Shown: one piece after another, positions 62,242 through 64,000 of the stretch | How the letters are laid out: every line of letters starts with the position of its first letter | Position numbering within the stretch: the first letter of the stretch is position 1 | DNA from: Amblyornis subalaris | Taxonomy: Eukaryota > Chordata > Aves > Passeriformes > Ptilonorhynchidae | DNA length: 64,000 bases | Direction of reading: 5' to 3' | NCBI GenBank assembly: GCA_018881555.1 | Contig: JACAXG010000008.1 | Span: forward strand, 14,626,816 to 14,690,815 | Position numbers and translations under genes: made by a program | The notes under the pieces: generated by a model | What the model saw: only the letters and a program-made list of their open reading frames with translations | Told to the model about the DNA's origin: nothing | Databases searched by the model: none

Positions 62242-64000
62242 NTTCTTAGGAGAACAACGTTGTGACGTAACCCTAGGCTTGCTATGAGTAGAAAGACATT
62301 GAGCCTGTCACACACTGTATCTTTGGCACTCCTCCACACCTCCCCACCGTGCTGGATATCCTTGAGTTGCTACAATGAGTGGGTAACCCAGAAGGTTCGA
62401 TCCCCTGATTCGATACCAAGCGCTGCCTTCACAGCCTGGGGGCCATCAGACTCACGTGGCTGCCTCAATGGCTCACTAACCCTGGAGAAAGAGATCGCTT
62501 TATTATTCCAGATGGATTTTGGAGGGGGAAAACCAGCAGTATACACAAGAAAAGCTGCTTTCCTTAAGCAGCAGGGGCTTCCCGGATCTGTGGCAGCATT
62601 TAAAAGGCTGCCAGGAGAATTTGAGTAAACTGGGACTACAAGAGAAGTACTACTTTTGCTGCACCCAAATCCCCTAAAAACCCTGTCACACTTGACTCCG
62701 GTGGGAGTAGCTTACAGCCTAGGATGCCAACAGAGCTACTCCCAGGTGTGTAAGTCTGCCTCTTTCATTTAAATAATTCACAACAGACGTTTAAGCATCA
62801 CCTAACACATATTAAAATATAGCCAGAAGCTCCCCTCTTTCTCCTCCTGCAGAGGATATTTTTGCTCAGCTCACAAAATAATTTCTACTCTTCCACCTTG
62901 GGAGACGCAAGTCCAGGCAAATATCACAGCTGTNTAGCTTTATTTTATAAAAACCTTTGCGCACTGAGAGATACCAATTAAGAACAGGTCTCAGACTTCT
63001 GGCAGGAGGATAATACAACCCTTGATTTTAGGCTTGTCTAAACACAGAGATGACTACTGTAACTAATTAGAACAGCTAAAGTGACACAAACCCCTCCAGC
63101 CTGCACACACATGTGCTGATAAAATGATGTACACATACTGTGTAGCTTATTCCTATAAATTATGAGTCAAAGCTCTCCATGGTGTCTCCCAAAGGTACTC
63201 NGAGGGCAATACAGCTTATTGATCAATTGTTGCTCAGGGCTAGACCCAGATTCCTCATCCAGCTCTACTTGACTAATGGTTTGTCTCCTGCACCCTTGCT
63301 AGGACCTTGTTTACTTCTGGAAGCCAAGCCTCTGCAGTAGGAGTCTTCCAGCTTCCCACAGCCAAGTGCTGGAAAGACCTNGCCTGGTTTTGCAGGCCAC
63401 AGCTGGCACAGTACTTGTCTGGAGTCTCATCCTGACCTGGAGACAATGCCACGGGATCCCTCTCTGCTCTGCTCTTGAATGAAGTGAAAACTCTGCCTGT
63501 CCCATACTCTTGATGAGAGAGGGCAATCTCTTCAAAATTTCACCTTGCTGCCTGCCTGTGAGACTGAATCGGGTACAGGCAGCAGAGAAAGCATTACATG
63601 CATGCCGGAGATAAGAGGGAATAACTGTGCTGGTTTATTACCGCAGGTTCAAGCCAGTGCACAATTTTGAGAGGTTGAATCAAAAAAGAAATCAGATAAT
63701 AAATCAAGGTTACCATGATGCGAATCTTTTAAGTGAAATGGAGTAAACGAACAGATTGGAAAGACCTGGGAGATGAGATCAATAATACCCCCTCCCCTCC
63801 TTCAAGCTAGAAAATCCCAAATCTCTCCTCTCAGCTTTGCTTTGGCATGGCAACTGGAACCTCACACCCTGAAGAATGAATTTTCCATGGAGGATTTTGT
63901 TTTTATTAGCTATTTTATGCTCTGGCCATATCTATTTTAGCAGCCCAGCAGGACTGATTGGTATCAGCCAAGATCCAAGGATTCCTGATGAATCACTGCT
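62242..64000. other. upstream flank of DNAH1, no gene recognised
   Basis: Short open frames on both strands look random and match nothing I know. It may hold the DNAH1 promoter and 5' UTR. AT-rich and CpG-poor, so not a CpG-island promoter. Confidence 0.5.
62259..62271 (-). promoter_or_regulatory. imperfect X-box/CRE-like site
   Basis: Plus-strand GTTGTGACGTAAC, ending 18-30 bases upstream of the probable ATG. It fits the RFX X-box pattern GTNRCC-N-RGYAAC at 9 of 12 positions and includes TGACGTAA, a CRE variant. RFX factors drive ciliary dynein genes, so the position is suggestive only. Confidence 0.3.

Noticed and set aside
62284..62628. 115-codon plus-strand frame upstream of DNAH1
   Set aside because: No recognisable motif, no splice or promoter context; random-looking composition.
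1..64000. CRISPR arrays, operons, tRNA or rRNA genes
   Set aside because: None seen; the split genes and repeats mark this as animal nuclear DNA.

Overview
The window is vertebrate nuclear DNA, most likely from a bird. Reasons: one long split gene with compact introns (mostly 0.2-2.5 kb), a CR1-type LINE 3' end carrying the ATTCTATGATTCTATGA tail, and few repeats. Isolated single N bases throughout suggest a short-read assembly.

Nearly the whole window (1-62241, minus strand) is one gene, DNAH1, the axonemal inner-arm dynein heavy chain. I could place 66 consecutive coding exons, from a probable initiator Met at 62241 down to 108. All reading phases agree: 10,707 coding nt, about 3,569 codons. 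They run from the N-terminal tail through the linker, AAA1 (P-loop GPAGTGKT), AAA2 (GPTGSGKT), AAA3 (GPTGTGKT), AAA4 (degenerate GVGGSGRQS), the stalk with the microtubule-binding domain, AAA5 and the start of the C-terminal region. The remaining 3' exons lie beyond position 1. Three introns use GC-AG ends and several acceptors are NAGNAG tandems.

A second gene lies inside a 4.8 kb DNAH1 intron (6550-11365) on the opposite (plus) strand: a four-exon HAUS3-like gene (7153-10440, about 687 aa) with its own AATAAA at 10793. HAUS3 is a subunit of augmin, which recruits gamma-tubulin to existing microtubules. The nested, antisense placement of a spindle gene in a ciliary/sperm dynein gene, together with its divergence and a long charged insert, is the most interesting signal in the window.

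The rest is intron. It holds one CR1 tail (61020-61105), several weak MIR-like SINE relics, low-complexity A-rich and T-rich stretches and a 21-bp tandem duplication. The upstream stretch 62242-64000 shows no gene, only an imperfect X-box/CRE-like palindrome just before the probable DNAH1 start codon.
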